NCBI GenBank assembly: GCA_905147135.1 | Contig: LR990056.1 | Span: 2,242,001 to 2,306,000 of the forward strand | Source of the DNA: Blastobasis lacticolella | Taxonomy: Eukaryota; Arthropoda; Insecta; Lepidoptera; Blastobasidae | Direction of reading: 5' to 3' | Length of the DNA: 64,000 nucleotides | Shown: piece by piece, positions 44,741 through 56,700 of the stretch | How the letters are laid out: each line of letters begins with the position of its first letter | How positions within the stretch are numbered: position 1 is the stretch's first letter | The notes under the pieces: model-generated | Databases searched by the model: none | Told to the model about the DNA's origin: nothing | What the model saw: the letters and a program-made list of their open reading frames with translations, nothing else | Made by a program: the position numbers and the translations under genes

Positions 44741-47700
44741 ATGCCAACAGTATACACATTCAACCATAGCAACAATGAGATTCTGCAAGAGATGCTTAAA
44801 GTGTTCGGCTCAGGTTCCGGGAACGTTCGCGAGCAGTGGAGCCAGCAGGCGGAGTATCTCGTTGAGCCGGTCGGTTGGGATGCTCTTTGGAAATTGTCAA
44901 AGGAGTTCTGCAAAAAGTTTGGTCAGTATACTTAGACAGTAACGCTGGTTGATGGGGGTGTAGATTGGTTTGGTAACGAATTTAGTGCTGTATAACGATT
45001 TTCTGTGCCTATTGCAGACGAGAATTGTGAGTGACGTGAGTGACTTGTCAGTTGGAAGGAGTGTAACAAAGGGGGCGCTGAGGAAAAAAAGACTTGTAAA
45101 CATTTGCCTCCTTACCCCTCCTAGGTGCCTTTTCTCGATTTTTCTAAGTTCTAAGCTTTGGTATCTTCTAACTTGTCTACTGTATGATGTTTATGAAGAA
45201 ATTTAAATGTCAATATTATCTAATGATGTCATTTTCCTATTTCCAGAAGTGAGATTCCCCTGTGTTGCCTTAGCTACAGTTGTGTCAGTTGATTTTGAAG
45301 CATTGACAGCCTGTGTGGACGTACTCAGTGTGCAACACGAGAGTGTATCGTTACCCGAGACTGTAGAGGATGTTCCATTAATTGAACTGTGGCCAACTGT
45401 GAACCAACGTGAGCAGTGCATCAATGCAGCTACAACTGCTGAGTTTATTGATCTTATGAGGTAAGATCCAGAAATTATTTCATGAACAATATCTCTAATA
45501 TAAGTTTTAAGAGAGGTAGGGCATAGTGGGGTATCTCGTTCGAATTGGAGCCGCCCGACTGGGGAAGTACCTCCACCTTACAGAATATTGCAGCTAAATA
45601 ATACTCTTTTAACTAGTATTGTGTTTCTGCCGGTGAGTAAGGTTTCCAGTGCTCCATGGGGTGGGGATTTGGGGAACCATGGCTTTGGCAGTGGAGTGGC
45701 TTTTGCCTTTTTGCTGCCAGAGCTACGTGTTATAGAGGTGGGCAACGCATTGGCGATACTCTTCGTGTTGCTAATGTCTATAGGCAGTGGTGACTACTTC
45801 CCATCAGGTGGCCTGCTTGCCTGTTTGCCTACCGTATGTCATAAAAAAAAAAAGAATCATGTAATTTTTTAAGTATAGGGTGTTTCTTTGGGAAGAAGTG
45901 CATTAGTGGAGCTCATTGGCAGACTGCTGATGAATTTGTTATTCTTTGACAAGCATTTAAATATAATGATCCAGTTTGTTTTTAAACTGATTGACAATAT
46001 TAGCTGAAACCACTTCTTCTGGCAACTAGGTCCATGTCTGCACCACTCTATTACTTAGGAAGTATTTGTCAGGATTATTATGCGAGAATCATGTTTGCAG
46101 TCTAAGATGGTATCCTCTTAAGTGTGAGTTTATATTACACTCAAACAACTCCTGAAAGTTTGGCAGGTCATAGTGCCCATTTTAGATTTTGAATGCTTCA
46201 TTAAATCACCACAATCTCTAGTCCTTCATAGCTTCATAGCTTTTATTGCTTCTTTTCCTATGGGAAAAAGAAATGACATTATGTATTGTGCTCGCAGTAT
46301 GTTTTTATGACACTCTCCAATTAATGGGGGACCTATTATTTTCTTAGTTCATAAATATCACTCAATTTCCTATCAATGACTTACAGATTTTTCTACAACA
46401 ACTTATGGATGCCATGGGATGATCAGGACGACAAAGTGCTTTTATCGAACACTATTGAAGACCGCATGCAGTTATGGATAGAACTCCAGAACGGTACCAT
46501 ACCGAACTGTGTGGGTCGTACGATAACCCTGTTAAGGAATAGTGCCATAAGTGCTCATGAGAAGCTGAGGGAGCTGGACTCTTCCTTGTGTGAAGACAAT
46601 TTGGTTGATGAAGATGGTAACTACAGTATTTTTAATCCTTTGATAGGTTTCCATATCAATGTTAATGTATGATCAACTATATTATCATGTAGTGTATGAT
46701 GTGCACATCTGTCAGCCAGTTGAAGCTTCCCCTTGCCATCAGCATGTTTTATGACATTGCCATAAATAGAACCCTACACATGGATCGGTATCTTTTCTTT
46801 GGTCTTTGATATGATATGATAATAAAAACTAGAGATGAAACGGATAGTTGTTTGGCCGGATACCGGATACCGGATATCCGGCCAGACTCCTAGCCGGGTA
46901 GCCGGATATCCGGCGGCCGGATATTCGGCAGAACATAGTCTCTGAACAAGTTTGTGCAAGTTGTGATCGCGGCGTGAGACTTTATGCGACTGCATGTGTT
47001 TATGTAATTTCAAATGTTCGTTTAATGTGAATAAAAAAAAACGTGGACAAATTCACACAGCGCCATCTAGCCCTAAAGTAAGCAAAGCTTGTGTTATAGG
47101 TGCTAGATAACTGATTAACTACTTATATACTTTTAAATACATACTTAGAACACCCAGACCAGTAACAGAAATTAAAATTCATCTTTCAATTTCTGCCCGG
47201 CCAGGAATCGAACCCTCTTGCGTGACAAACATGTTCGGTCGGCATGTTGACCACTGAACCACTCAGGTCGTCAATAATTTGAACGTTGAACTGAACAATT
47301 CTTCCGCCCTTCCCCACATTAGCCTACAGCATCGTAGAGGATAAACGACATCGTATACTACCTCTAAATATAAAGAAATTCATATTTTTATTCCAGGATA
47401 ATTTTTTTTTAATATCTTTATTGTCAATATATAGGGTGTTACATAATATATGTATGAAGCCGTGAACTAGATGGAGTGCTAAACGTATTAAAACGATAGG
47501 TACAACTTTTCACGTACGACAGAAATAATAATAATAAATAATCGTGGACAAATTCACACAGCGCCATCTAGCCCCAAAGGAAGCAAAGCTTGTGTTATGG
47601 GTGATATTTTAACTGATAAACTACTTATATACTTTTTAAATACATACTTATTATACATAGAACACCCAGACCCGTAACAGAAATTAAAATTCATCATTTC

Positions 47701-50700
47701 AATTTCTGTCCGGCCGGGAATCGAACCCGGGACCTCTTGCGTAGCATACTGGCATGTTGACCACTGAACCACTCAGGTCGTTATGCTGATCAGCAGGTGT
47801 CACCCTGTTGGGCAAAGTACGTAATGTCCACACTCGTGGAAGTTATAAAGTCACAATATGCCCGAGAAAATTTGAGAACGCTCAATGCGAAGGTGTGGGC
47901 ATGTGCTCCGCCACCCCAAAGATCACCATAGTGCAAGTAGCCCTAAATTTGGCGACGACTTGCTGACGCGGAAGACACCCCACACGCCACCTGGCTGACG
48001 GCGGACCAACGGGACTTGAAGGACAATATTGTTGACGCTCCTACTGCTCAGAATAGAGAAAAATGGAGGAAACAGACAAGGAGAGCTGACTCCAGCTAAT
48101 GGGAAAGGCATAGTGCAAAAAGAAGAGACCAGAAAACTATTAAAATTTTTTGCTAACCTACCAAATGAACGATACGAACGGTAGAATAGGCGCAGATGCC
48201 GACATAATCAATAGTGTTTTGATTAATATTTAAGGTTTTTGAACGTTTTAAGACGACTTTTTACTCGACTGCTACAGAAAGGCATATATTTCCGATGAGC
48301 AAAATCACTTTTATGGACTTTTCATACATTTTTTACTATCCGGTATCCGGCCGACCGAGAATAGCACCAACCCCTTATGCTCATGGGTGTCGTACAAGGC
48401 GACTAATGTTTTCGAGGCAAAAGATCAAGAGTCTCCGTAGTCTGGAAAATGGGCAGCAGCATTTTCCATTATTATATTTAAACACTGCGATCTCCAACCC
48501 GCCTGCCAAGCGTGGAGATTATGGCAATAACCTCCCCTTTCGTGGCCCTAAGTCCTGCAGTGGATTGTTAGGGGCTGTGATGACGTGATCCGGCCGGATA
48601 GTAAATTATGGCCGGATAGGCCGGATACCGGATAGTGGCCGGATATCCGTTTCATCTCTAATAAAAACACAACAGTCAACATGCCTGTCTGCCACACCGG
48701 TCTGCAAGTCCTGGATTTGATTCCTGGCCAAGCAGAAATTGAATTTTAATTTATATGCTGGGTCTTTGTGATCTATGTGTATATATTTAAAAATATTTAT
48801 GTAGTTTATCAGTTATCTAGCACCCATAGTACAAGCTTTGCTTAGTTTAGGGCTAGATGGTGCTGTGTGAATGTGTCAGTGATTAACTGTTATAATTATT
48901 ATTCGTTCCTCCCCAGACTCTATGCTGCCCCCGGCATACATAGCTCAGTGCGCGGAGGAGACTGCGCGGCTAGACGCGTTGGCGGCTCGCTGGACTCTGT
49001 ACGAGCGGCCTCTGGTGCGACAGCAGTACCTCGCCAAGATGAGGAAGGAGTATGAGAAGAATAGGAGTCGTAGGAATGTGAGTGCTTAAAGAATTATCAG
49101 AATAAGAAATAGGGCCATGTCCAGCAGTCTGCAAGTTGGTTGACTATGCAAATGAGGACAGGGGCCAGGGCGTACTGTGCCTAAACATGCCTGTAACAGA
49201 AAATGGCTGACGAATGTGCCAAAGAATAACTAGCATATGCCCATATGCATATGATGGCCCGTCATTGCCATCGAAACTGATCCATTTGGCCTGTCCTCTC
49301 TTCTAAGGAGATCATTTGTAACCATGGCCCTGCTCCTCTTTAAGGAGTGTCACGAGGGCTGTCGAATATCCGTTAAGGGTTTTCACGATGTCAGATAGCG
49401 CTAGTGACCCGTAAGTTCTGTTGTCAAAATACAGCCGTGCTATTGGACAGCAACAACTAAAATGACGAATCCATTGCAGCCAATGACAGGGCTTTATTTT
49501 AACATCAGACCTCACGTCACGGTGACGCCATCTCGTGGATTTTGGAATCGCAAAACCCCTCATCATTTTGTTTTGTCTCTGTGCCATTTCTTTACCACCA
49601 CCAACGTAGTCGTATTACAACTAGTGTCAAATAAGAAGAGACTTGGCGGGTCACGTGGTTCGACTTGCTTAGTAGGCGATTACCTGCCATTTGACAAGTC
49701 TCTTCTTTCATGACGCGGATTATACTTTTATCACCACCAAAGCAGTAACAATTCGCTTTCCCTTCCCGAAGGTGGTAGCCCTATGGCAGGGCGGCTCCAT
49801 AGCAGAGTTCGAGGAGATATCCCAGCACCTCCGCACCATCGTCACGGACCAACAAACGCTGACGGTGACCGCCAATGCGGAGGACGCTTTAGCTTTGGAG
49901 CCAGAGATGTTGGTGCTGTGCTCGCCAGTCTGTGAACTGCCCGAGGCAGCGTTGGCCCAGATCAAGATTTGCAGTGTTAAAGGTTTGTTTATGGAGCGTT
50001 TTAAAATGATTAGCGACCTGCCGCGGTTTAGCACAGTGAGAGTTGTTTCTCATTTTAGTTAAAAAGTGTTAATGTTAGCGAAGATGGCATGGATGAATGG
50101 CATTGGCTGTTCTCGAGATTTCTCTATTATAATAAATAAAATTCCGTCACGGGGTGCCAATAGGCTCCCAAAAACTGTTTAACCAGTCTAAGGTCCCCAG
50201 CGGAAGACCTTAGTCGACCTAGCTTCGCCAACGATATTAGGAGGCACACCTAAAGAGTGGCGAGATCGTTGTGGTGCTGAAGTTCGATTAGAGTCAAAGT
50301 ACGAAACGGTCAGCTATCCAGTTCCAGAACTCTGCGAGAACTGCATCAAAATCTGTAGTATGCGTAGTTCAGGAGTTAGCGGCTTTATTTTATACGAGTG
50401 GACCTGGCGCGACATCGTTCGCGTACACCTACTGTACCCCTACTAACCAACCCTTTTTTTCTTACTTATAAACCTTCCTTTTGAATCACTCAATCTAATG
50501 TCGAAAACCGCATTAAAATCCGTTGCGTAGTTTTAAAGATCTAAGCGTACATAGAAGCGCAAGCGAACTAAGGTCACCGACAGCGACCGAAGGATTGCCA
50601 AGCTTAAATGGCAGTGGGCAGGGCACATAGCTCGCAAAACAGATGGCCGGGACAGGAAAGTTCTCGAGTGGTGACCACGTACCGGAAGACGCTGCGTGGG

Positions 50701-53700
50701 TAGGCCTGCCACTAGGTGGACCGACGATCTTTTAAAGATTGCAGGTACCATCTAGAGATCTCTGGGGATGGCCTGTGCCCAGCAGTGGACGTCTTTCGGT
50801 TAATATTATGATGATGACTCTGGTTTTACGGTGAGGGAAAATATCGTGATGGCACCTGCACATTCAAGCGACTGAATGCGTAACCATGATCCAATCTGGT
50901 CAGGCTCCTCTGGTTCCAGGGTCACGGAGGTCAGATGACAGTTGCTCTACTGTAATTACCTGATTTGCCAAATCCGGGATCATGGTCAAGGTGAACTCCG
51001 GGCCCTTGTGCGCGAGAGCTCAATCGGGTCATGAATGCCAAGATGATGATGATGATTCTCATCGTCCCCTACCCCCCAGGCGCGACCCTCCACTGCCCCT
51101 CGTTTTGGTTTACGTGTCGTGGTGTCTTATTGCAATAAATGTTCTTATTCTCATTCCCCCTACACCCCAGGCGCGCCTTCCATTGCCGTGTGGTGTCCGG
51201 CAGAGTAGAATAGCACTAACCCTTTACATTCGTGGGTGTCGTACAAGGCGACTAATGTTTTCGAGGCAAAAGATCTAGTCTCCGTAGGCTAGAAAATAGG
51301 CAGCAGCTATTTCTCTTGTTTGTCGTATTTATAACACAGCGATTTCCAACCCGCCTGCCAAGTGTTGCGATATACGCTCCCCTTTCGTGGGAGAGGCTCT
51401 AAGTTCTGCAGTGGACTGTTGTGGGCTGTGATGATGATTCTCACCCCCCCCTAGTCCCCAGGCGTGACCCTCCGCTCCCCCTCCGGCCGCTCGTGTGTGG
51501 TCTCCGCGGGCGGGCGCTGCGGCCTTGTTCCTTGTGGGCTCCTCCCCTCGGCCTCATTTACTTGTGTCGTGTCGTGGTGTCTTGTGGCAACAAATGTTCT
51601 TATTCATATCCCCCCTACTACCTAGGCGTGACCCTCCGCCCTTGTTTATTTGTGTCGTGGTGTCTTGTGATTGCTGTTAACCTCCGCCTACATCCCCAGG
51701 CGCGACCCTCCGTACCCCATCCGCCCGCTCGTGCGTGGTGTCCGCAGGCGGGCGCTGCGGCCTTGTTCCTTGTGGGCTCCTCAACTCGGCCTTGTTTATT
51801 TGTGTCGTGTCGTGCTATCGCTCCTACCCCCAGGCGCGACCCTCCACCCCCCCTCGGCCTTATTACTTGTGTCGTGTCGTGGTGTCTTGTGACAACAAAT
51901 GTTCTTATTCATATCCCCCCTACTACCTAGGCGTGACCCTCCGCCCTTCTTTATTTGTGTCCTGTTCTTATTCGCCCCCTACGTCCCCAGGCGCGACCCT
52001 CCGTTCCCCGTCGGGCCGGTCGTGCGTGGTGTCCGCGGGCGGGCGCTGCGAGCTGCGCGGGCTGCGGCTGCGCAGCGCCGCCACGGCCGTGGCCGCCAAA
52101 GGGGACCTACGGGTCGTGGGCTGCGTCTTAGCCGATGATGAGAGCGAGGAACAGGTGAGTGGGGTCGGTGGACGAGGGAGGCTGTAGACTGAATTACAGG
52201 TTTGGGCGATGTTTCCTGGCGCTTGATTGAGGCGATACGTCCTGAGACTCGATTTAGGAGACACTTCCTAGATTGAGGAGACACTTTATGAGACTTGATT
52301 TAGGGGACATTTTCTTGATTGAGGTGACCTTTCCTGACACTTCATTTAGGCGAAGACTGCTGATACTTGATTAAGGCGACGCTCCCTGACACTTGATTGG
52401 AGCGACGCTTCTTGAAACTTGATTGAGGCGACGCTTCGTGGCACTGGATTGAGACGACACTACCTGACACTTGCTTGAGGCGACGCTTGGTGACACCTGA
52501 TTGGGGCGACGCTTCTTGACACTTGATTGAGGTGACGCTTCGTGACATTTGATTGGGGCGACGCTTCGTGACACTTGATTGGGGCGACGCTTCGTGACAC
52601 TTGATTGGGGCGACGCTTCCTGACACTTTTGAAGCGGTGCTTCCTGACACTTTATTGGGGCAACACTTCCTGACACTTGACTTGGTGACGCTTGATTGGG
52701 GCGACGCTTTTTGGCGCTTAATTAGGGTGACGCTTCCTGACAGTTGCTTAAAGCGACACTGCCTGACACTTTATTGAAGCGTATAGACGCCTGTAGACTG
52801 AATTACAAAGACAGCGAACAACCGCGCCTTGATAGGAGTATTACTTGTCGATACATTACCCGCGCGTGAAGTTAGTGGGGTGCGCCTTCGCTGATGATGA
52901 GAGCAAGGAACAGATGACATTCACGCTTTTTAACACAATGCTTCTACCTTTATACTGTCATGGATTTCCTAGAATTAAATGGCATATTTATTAACTGTCC
53001 ACCAACAAAATTCCAACGCCATAACAAAAACCGACGAGAAAGTTTACATTAAAAAGTTTCCTAAGCAGTAGCTTAGGAGGAGTATTCAGTAGAACAGATT
53101 TTGAACGAAGCTAAGAAACATCCCGAGTTAACTGACATCCAAATGAGAGAAACTGACTGAATCGAAATTCAGACACCTCTCCGCCGTCACATTGTGTGTC
53201 TACCTAGTGCCCTCTACATTTCCGGTTACTTTTTAACGGATATTCTTACCTCCATCGCAGGGAAACTTCGCGCAAGGCATAGTCGCGATGGCGGGCGCCA
53301 ACGTCGTCGTCGAGGACACCACCTTCGAGAACTTCTACACCGGCATCGTGGTGCATAAAGGGGCGCAGGTGAGGATATGTTGGAGTACAACTAGTGTCAA
53401 ATAAGAAGAGACTTGGCGGGTCACGTGGTTCGACTTGCGCAGTAGGCGATTACCTGCGCGAAATCCCCTCTACTGCCATTTGATTTGAAGTCTCTTCTTT
53501 CATGACGCGGATTATAAAGTGCTTTACATTTGACTAAATTCAGTAGCCAAAATTCAGAACCAAAACGCGTGAGAGCAAATCAAAGTGGAATGTATTGCTC
53601 ATGGAAAAAGGTCAATTTTTGTGTCACTTATATTATGGTACGCGTTGCTCCACCCTTCAAAAGCCTTGATACAAAAATGGACCTAATTTTATGAGCATTA

Positions 53701-56700
53701 CATTCCACTTGGATTTGCTCTCACGCTTTTTCTTCTGAATTTAGGTTACTGAATTTAGTCAAATATAATAAGTGCATGAAGCCCGAGGAAAAATATATGG
53801 GGTGTCGCCATATTGCGGATTTTATTGGAACTCATTTCTTACATAGGCAACAGCAAGTCACAGCAACATTGGCTCCCCCTTGACACTCTTGGCAGATCTC
53901 AAAATGTATTTCCTAGGATCAAGAATCAAATGGATATGACCCGACAGGGACAGACTCAAAGTACCAGTGATGCAACCTCTACCAAAATTTAGCCCCAAAA
54001 TGTTTGAAAAATCCCCTATCATGTAATAAGCTAGATATAAGACAGTACGTATCAGACACACATCATGCGAATAAATTTACTAGAGTGAGCGTCATTACGA
54101 ATAAATCAATGATAAAATGAACTCTTTACTCCGTAAGGTGTTTGCAATTTTATTAGACTATCAAATTTAGTTCAATCTTCAGCCGCGCGCAGTTATCTTC
54201 GCGCACTCTTTAATTTGGTTTTTAATTCGAACAAAGACATGAGTACAAAGCGTTTAGTCACGTACGATTACAGTGTTCAAAACAGAGAGCAAAAGATATC
54301 ATTCATTTTGGACCAAAATCTCGAAAGTGCCAGCCAGAAAGAACTTTTGTAATTTTCAGATAGAGTATACAATTACTAACATTTTAAACTATGGCGTCAA
54401 ACCTGTAGGTACGTTAACCAACACCACAATGTAAATGTATCACTGGGCGTACAGCACTAGATAAATTTAGGATCCATATAAAAAAATTAATACCCCACAA
54501 CTAAGATAATTTACAGTACCACAGCTGGTATCCCTAAAATACTTGTAACCCGGACAAATAAAAAGTATCCTATGTGACTGAAGCTTGACTCAACTTATTC
54601 CCAATTTGGTCGAATAGCGATTGTTGGTCGCATTGCAATTGCGACCAACATAAAATATCACATATTCCGACAAGGACAACAAATAATGTCTTCGTCCTTT
54701 TCATTCTTAGCAGTTTTTGTATGTTGTGATCTCGTTCTTGCATGGTGACAACCACTGGGCTTGGTTGCTCAAAATACAAGTACAGACGACGGAACCACCG
54801 ATGATGGCGACGCCGCGCCGTACCCAGTTCTTGCTGATATGATCTACATACACCCTTGCAGAAGCATTTCTGGCTGGTGTTGTACCTGAACGGAACGGTT
54901 GTGATCTCGTTCTTGCATGGTATTATTATAAGCTTGTCATCTCTATGTTATACTCCCTCTACGTGTATTTCTGATCAGGCATTTAATAAATATGTTCTTG
55001 ACTATAGGGTCTTGCACAGCGACATCTCTACAATAGCGAAGCTCAACTAAGACTAATAACCTCAACTAAGTCCAGAGGTTGGCAAATATCGCACATAGAT
55101 GTCGCTGACCCAAGACCATTGATACAACTTACAATTCGTCCATACCAACTGCATTCCGCAACTTGAGTTTTCCAATTTGACCCAACACGATAGAGTAGAA
55201 TTTAGAGATAAGTTGCCATCGTCGAAAAACTGCATTGGCAATAGATGGGGCGGAATGATTCTAAAGTGGCGATCACAAATCTGCATCGCAGCGGCGTGGG
55301 ACGGATTTAGTGGGTTTTGTCAAATCTGATGGTTTATCCACTTTTTTGTCCTCCCGCACAATCCTATCCTCTCCTCGGTATTGCGAAGTCATGCCATTTA
55401 CACTAACATTATCATTGTTTAGTTGTTAAGTTTGAGTGGTGGTAGATTTAGATTTATTTTTTAATTAAGCGCGATCGATTCCATTGTGAACATAAGTTTG
55501 TTATTGGATTTACATTTAAGTGATAAAGATATTTCATGTATTATTGCAATGTAACAAAAAGTGTGAATCTGTTGGCAAATAAAATAAAAAAACCCCGCTC
55601 GTCCACCCAGGTGGAACTCCGCAACTGTGTGATCCGCAACTGCGGGGTCGGGGTCCAGGCGTACTCGGGCGCGCGGCTGCGGCTGGCGGGGACCCGGCTC
55701 TGCGGCTGCGGGGAGGCCAGCGTGAGGGTGGAAGCTGATCAGGGGGAGGGCGATACGTGAGTATTACGGGATGTGGCGGTGCACATTGATAGTCAAACTG
55801 CGTGATATCACTCTACATCCATGCCCAAACTGCACATTGATAGTCAAACTGCGTGATATCACTACATCCATGCCCAAACTGCACATTGATAGTCAAACTG
55901 CGTGATAACACTCTACATCCATGCCCAAACTGCACATTGATAGTCAAACTGCGTGATAACACTCCACATCCATGCCCAAACTGCACATTGATAGTCAAAC
56001 TGCGTGATAACACTCCACATCCATACCTAAGCTACACATTCTTTGCCAAACTGCGTGATAACGCTATACATAAACTGAACATATCAATGTGCAATGGCAC
56101 CCGGCTTTGCGGCTGCGGCAAGGCCAGCGTGAGGGTGTAGGCGGATCACGTGTCACGTGAGTATGATGGGTTGTGGCACTCCACATTATTAGACAGAATT
56201 GTACATATGTACACATGAAATGGAGTGTCGGTGGCCGGGCGGTTGAGTATCCGACTCGTAAGCGAGAGGTACCATGTTCGAATCTCGCTGCGGCCATGTA
56301 CATTAGTTGAATTGTAACGGACGCTTTTACGGTGAGACCTGCACATTCAGGCAACTGAATTTGTAACCATGATCCAATCTGGTCAGGTTCCCTTGGTAGC
56401 AGGGTCACAGAGATCAGATGGTAGTCGCTCCACTGTAATTACCTAATCTGCCAAATCCTGGATCATAGTCAAGGCGGACACCGAGCCCTCGCGCGGGAGC
56501 ACAACCGACATACTATCGCCAAGATGATTACTACTTTATAATATAATATTATTACAGCAGGATATACCACACCCTTAGCCAAATTGCTGCATGTAAAATG
56601 TTATTGTCAAAAGCTCCGTACTGCTCACCGAATGTTCGCTTTTCGAAAACAATTTTTTTATGACACTATGGTGGCAAAAAAGCGGCCTGCCTGATGGTAA

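Larger units (their letters stand above)
46830..48660. mobile_element. hAT-like non-autonomous DNA transposon with nested SINEs
   Basis: The ends are inverted: TAGAGATGAAACGGATA on the left, and ending GGATATCCGTTTCATCTCTA on the right. They are flanked by an exact 8-bp duplication ATAAAAAC (46822-46829 and 48661-48668), the size made by hAT transposases. The subterminal regions are packed with CCGGATA-type palindromic repeats. No transposase frame was found. The interior holds two tRNA-derived SINEs (47041-47270, 47541-47780), a LINE tail near 47855-48110 and a GATGATG-tailed retroposon (48352-48586). It lies in nesd intron 3. Confidence 0.85.

Noticed and set aside
51421..52187. Long frames of 150-169 codons before nesd exon 6
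   Set aside because: They run through the exon-like repeats and intronic filler. The exon 6 reading with correct phase explains the coding part.
55853..56140. Frames across the 51-bp minisatellite
   Set aside because: The repeat period is divisible by three. The frame is repeat-derived and lies in a nesd intron.
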